This document shows, piece by piece, positions 61,548 through 64,000 of a DNA stretch of 64,000 nucleotides. This DNA comes from Bosea sp. AS-1 (GTDB lineage: Bacteria > Pseudomonadota > Alphaproteobacteria > Rhizobiales > Beijerinckiaceae), in assembly GCF_002220095.1 (NCBI RefSeq), contig NZ_CP022372.1, forward strand, positions 1,894,501 through 1,958,500, read 5' to 3'. The notes under the pieces are model-generated. The model searched no databases. It saw only the letters and a list, made by a program, of their open reading frames with translations, and was not told where the DNA came from. How positions within the stretch are numbered: position 1 is the first letter of the stretch; each line of letters starts with the position of its first letter. The position numbers were made by a program, and so were the translations under genes.

Positions 61548-62132
61548 TCATCGCGGTGCTGTCAGCTGTTCCAGTCGCGGATGAATGATGGCCCCGAAGA
61601 TCTTGGGGTCGCCATAGGCGCGGGCCGAGAGCATCGCGCCATGGACGCAGGCCATGAAGGCTTCCGCCTCGGCCTTGGCTGAACCGGAGAGCTGCAGGCT
61701 GCCTTGCGTTGCGCCGCGTTCGAGGACCGAAGTCAGCCAGGCTGACAGGGCGCGAAAATGGGCGCGGACCTCGAGTGCGATCTCCGGTGGGAGGACGGGA
61801 ATCTGGCTCGCCAGCAGGGCACAAACGCAGATCGGCGCGCTGGCGTCGCCGATACAGGCCTCCCAATAACCCGTATAGGCACGCAATTGCTGTGCAGGAT
61901 CCGGGAACTGGCGTTCCAGGGCGGCAATACCGGCCTCGGCCTCTTCCCGATAGCGGGCGACAAGCGTGCGGACGAGGTCGGCCTTGCTGGGAAAATGATG
62001 GTGGATGCTCGCATTGCGGATGCCGACCACCTTCGCGATGTCGGCATAGCTGAAGCCGTTATACCCGCCCTCGATCAGCAGGGAGCGGGCGCAACGCAGG
62101 ATTTCATCGGATGTCGACGCTGAGGCGGTCAT
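61548..62132 (-). CDS. TetR/AcrR-family regulator
   Basis: 194 residues. The helix-turn-helix covers about 8-55 (TSDEILRCARSLLIEGGYNGFSYADIAKVVGIRNASIHHHFPSKADLV). The C-terminal part (about 80-190) contains a Cys-bearing stretch (APICVCALLASQIPVLPPEIA) typical of a large TetR subgroup. A near-palindromic site 10 bases before its start and a matching site before the downstream membrane gene suggest it represses both. It follows uvrD on the same strand, with 64 bases between. Confidence 0.9.
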   Translation of the reverse strand: MTASASTSDEILRCARSLLIEGGYNGFSYADIAKVVGIRNASIHHHFPSKADLVRTLVARYREEAEAGIAALERQFPDPAQQLRAYTGYWEACIGDASAPICVCALLASQIPVLPPEIALEVRAHFRALSAWLTSVLERGATQGSLQLSGSAKAEAEAFMACVHGAMLSARAYGDPKIFGAIIHPRLEQLTAPR

Positions 62133-62143
62133 ACTCGATTTCT

Positions 62144-62161
62144 ACCTACTAGTAAGTAGGT
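62144..62161. promoter_or_regulatory. TetR operator copy B, upstream of the tetR gene
   Basis: ACCTAC-TAGTAA-GTAGGT has perfect inverted-repeat arms around a 6-base spacer. It shares CTACTAGTNNGTAGGT with the copy at 61492-61509. It lies 11 bases before the tetR start codon, so repressor bound there would block transcription of its own gene. Confidence 0.75.
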
Positions 62162-62196
62162 CGTCAAGGCGCGCTCAATCGCCGCAGCGGCGGACC

Positions 62197-64000
62197 TCAA
62201 CCCGCTCTCTGTACGAACGAGTCCAGCACCATCTTCCGGCCGGCCTTGTCGAAATCGACGGTGAGCTTGTTGCCATCGACACTGGCGACGGAGCCGGGGC
62301 CGAACTTGACGTGGAAGACGCGGGCACCTTCGCCATAGGCGGATTCACCGGTGGATTTTGCCGTCAGCTCACCCTCGATCAGGAGCGGGCCGCGTTGACG
62401 TGAGCTGCCGCCAAAGCCGCGGCCGCTCTCGGAGAAGCCGCTGTTCTTGGCGCGGTTCTCCTGCGCGCGCTGCCAGCCCGGCGTGTTGTAGGTCGAGCCG
62501 AAGCTCTCCATCCGGTCGAAGCGCGAGGCGCCGTAGCCGCCTTGCGAATAGCTGGTCGGGGCCTGCTCGACCTCGACATGTTCCTCCGGCAACTCATCGA
62601 TGAAGCGCGAGGGCAGGCTGGTCTGCCAGAGGCCGTGGATGCGCCGGTTCGAGGCGAAATAGAGCTTCAGCTTCTTGCGGGCGCGCGTGAGGCCGACATG
62701 GGCGAGGCGGCGCTCTTCCTCAAGACCTGCGCGACCGTTCTCGTCGAGCGCGCGCTGGTTGGGGAACAGCCCTTCCTCCCAGCCGGGCAGGAAGACGGTG
62801 TCGAATTCCAGCCCCTTGGCCGCATGCAATGTCATGATCGAGACGCGGCGTTGCTCGGCTTCGCCGCCATCGGCGTCCATCACCAGCGAGACGTGCTCGA
62901 GGAAGGCGGGCAGGTCGGGGAACTCGTCGAGCGAGCGGACGAGCTCCTTGAGGTTTTCGAGGCGCCCGGCGGCGTCGGCCGAGCGGTCCTTCTTCCACAT
63001 CTCGGTGTAGCCGCTCTCCTCCAGCACGAGCTCGGCGAGCTCGCCCTGGCGCATATGCTCGGCGCGGGCCGACCAGCGGCCGAAGGCATCGACCAGTTCG
63101 CGCAGCGCCGTGCGGGCCTTGGGCTTCAACTCGTCGCTCTCGACCGCGGCGCGGGCCGATTGCATCAGCGAGAAACCGGTGGCGCGGGCGTGGTTGTGCA
63201 GGAGCTGGACCGTCGCGTCGCCGAGGCCGCGCTTGGGCACGTTGACGATGCGCTCGAAGGCGAGATCGTCGGTCGGCGAGACCACGCAGCGCAGATAGGC
63301 GAGCGCATCGCGGATTTCGGCGCGCTCATAGAAGCGCGGGCCGCCGATGACGCGGTAGGGCACGCCAGCCTGGACGAAGCGCTCCTCGATTTCGCGCATC
63401 TGCGCCGAGATGCGCACCAGCACCGCGACCTCACCGAGGTCGAGGCCCTTGGCTTGCATGGCTTCGATTTCGTCGGAGACGAGGCGGGCCTCCTCCTGGC
63501 TGTCCCAGGCGCCAGTGATGGTGACCTTCTCGCCGAGCGCATCCTCGGTGCGGAGCGTCTTGCCGAGGCGGCCTTCATTGCGGGCTATGAGCTTGGAGGC
63601 AGTCGCGAGGATATGGCCGGTCGAGCGGTAGTTGCGCTCCAGCCGGATCACGGTCGCGCCTGGAAAGTCGTGCTCGAAGCGCAGGATGTTGTCGACCTCG
63701 GCGCCGCGCCAGCCATAGATCGACTGGTCGTCGTCGCCGACGCAGCAGATGTTGCGGCGGCCCTGCGCCAGCAGGCGCAGCCAGAGATACTGGGCGGTGT
63801 TGGTGTCCTGGTACTCGTCGACCAGGATGTAGCGGAAGCGCTCGTGATAGGTCTGCAGCACATCCGGGTAGTCGCGGAACAGCGTCAGGCAGTGTAGCAG
63901 CAGATCGCCGAAATCGACGGCATTGAGCGCGAGCAGCCGCTCCTGATAAGCGGCATAGAGCTTGCCCCCCTTGCCATGGGCGAAGACGGCGGCCTCGCCC
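62197..64000 (-). CDS. UvrD/PcrA-type ATP-dependent DNA helicase, 3' part
   Basis: The C-terminal 600 residues of a superfamily 1 3'-5' helicase; the 5' end lies beyond the right edge, and the frame is open to the last base. Motifs II-VI are present: ILVDEYQDTNTAQY, VGDDDQSIYGWRGA, RLERNYRSTGHIL, VSIMTLHAAKGLEFDTVFLPG and AHVGLTRARKKLKLYFA. UvrD unwinds DNA in nucleotide-excision and mismatch repair. The C-terminal tail ends with VFHVKFGPGSVASVDGNKLTVDFDKAGRKMVLDSFV, the UvrD/PcrA-type RNA-polymerase-binding Tudor-like domain. UvrD is the likely name. Confidence 0.95.
   Translation of the reverse strand, partial: GEAAVFAHGKGGKLYAAYQERLLALNAVDFGDLLLHCLTLFRDYPDVLQTYHERFRYILVDEYQDTNTAQYLWLRLLAQGRRNICCVGDDDQSIYGWRGAEVDNILRFEHDFPGATVIRLERNYRSTGHILATASKLIARNEGRLGKTLRTEDALGEKVTITGAWDSQEEARLVSDEIEAMQAKGLDLGEVAVLVRISAQMREIEERFVQAGVPYRVIGGPRFYERAEIRDALAYLRCVVSPTDDLAFERIVNVPKRGLGDATVQLLHNHARATGFSLMQSARAAVESDELKPKARTALRELVDAFGRWSARAEHMRQGELAELVLEESGYTEMWKKDRSADAAGRLENLKELVRSLDEFPDLPAFLEHVSLVMDADGGEAEQRRVSIMTLHAAKGLEFDTVFLPGWEEGLFPNQRALDENGRAGLEEERRLAHVGLTRARKKLKLYFASNRRIHGLWQTSLPSRFIDELPEEHVEVEQAPTSYSQGGYGASRFDRMESFGSTYNTPGWQRAQENRAKNSGFSESGRGFGGSSRQRGPLLIEGELTAKSTGESAYGEGARVFHVKFGPGSVASVDGNKLTVDFDKAGRKMVLDSFVQRAG

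Overview
The window is a GC-rich (estimated by eye), densely coded chromosomal segment of an alphaproteobacterium of the order Hyphomicrobiales. Gene content and order point to a Bosea-like organism; that genus is an inference from protein resemblance and was not tested. I see no insertion sequence, prophage, CRISPR array, tRNA or rRNA gene. The only RNA gene is rnpB (RNase P RNA).

Layout. 1-2.7 kb: the tail of a peptide-type ABC solute-binding protein, a convergent FMN-dependent lactate dehydrogenase and a cold-shock protein. 3.2-9.4 kb: a methionine/one-carbon operon (ArsR-methyltransferase fusion regulator, metF, metH) behind a perfect 22-bp palindromic operator, then a PhnA-like protein. 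9.4-15 kb: a GNAT acetyltransferase, a PAS protein with a degenerate GGDEF domain, an amidase-DjlA pair, a lytic transglycosylase, rnpB, and the divergent ohr/ohrR peroxide pair.

15.4-41.4 kb: the division and cell wall (dcw) cluster in the order mraZ-rsmH-ftsL-ftsI-murE-murF-mraY-murD // ftsW-murG-murC-murB // ddl-ftsQ-ftsA-ftsZ-lpxC, followed by bamD and recN. It makes the lipid II precursor, flips and polymerises it, and assembles the Z-ring. Two foreign-looking modules interrupt it at the // marks. The first is a Tat-exported molybdenum hydroxylase operon (isoquinoline 1-oxidoreductase type, with a diheme cytochrome c) plus a divergent TetR regulator. The second is a DMT-family exporter plus a divergent MarR regulator. 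Both have the same plan: minus-strand structural gene(s), operator, plus-strand regulator, then a CtrA-like TTAA box where dcw transcription would have to restart. CtrA-like boxes also lie before mraZ, inside ddl (before ftsQ) and before lpxC.

44-64 kb: mixed housekeeping and accessory genes. These are a metallo-hydrolase, a DEAD-box helicase with a DbpA domain, a 24-residue membrane microprotein, a DUF2189 membrane protein, ligA, AraC/MFS and AraC/azlCD modules, a Xaa-Pro aminopeptidase, two small ORFs behind twin 12-bp palindromes, prmA, a diguanylate cyclase, an SDR/HxlR pair, a membrane protein and TetR regulator with two matching operators, and the 3' part of a UvrD-type helicase gene that runs off the right edge.

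The most unusual material is regulatory and structural rather than a clearly new enzyme system: the two regulated cargo modules inside dcw, the twin palindromes before the small-ORF pair, and several highly symmetrical operators that link each regulator to its probable targets.
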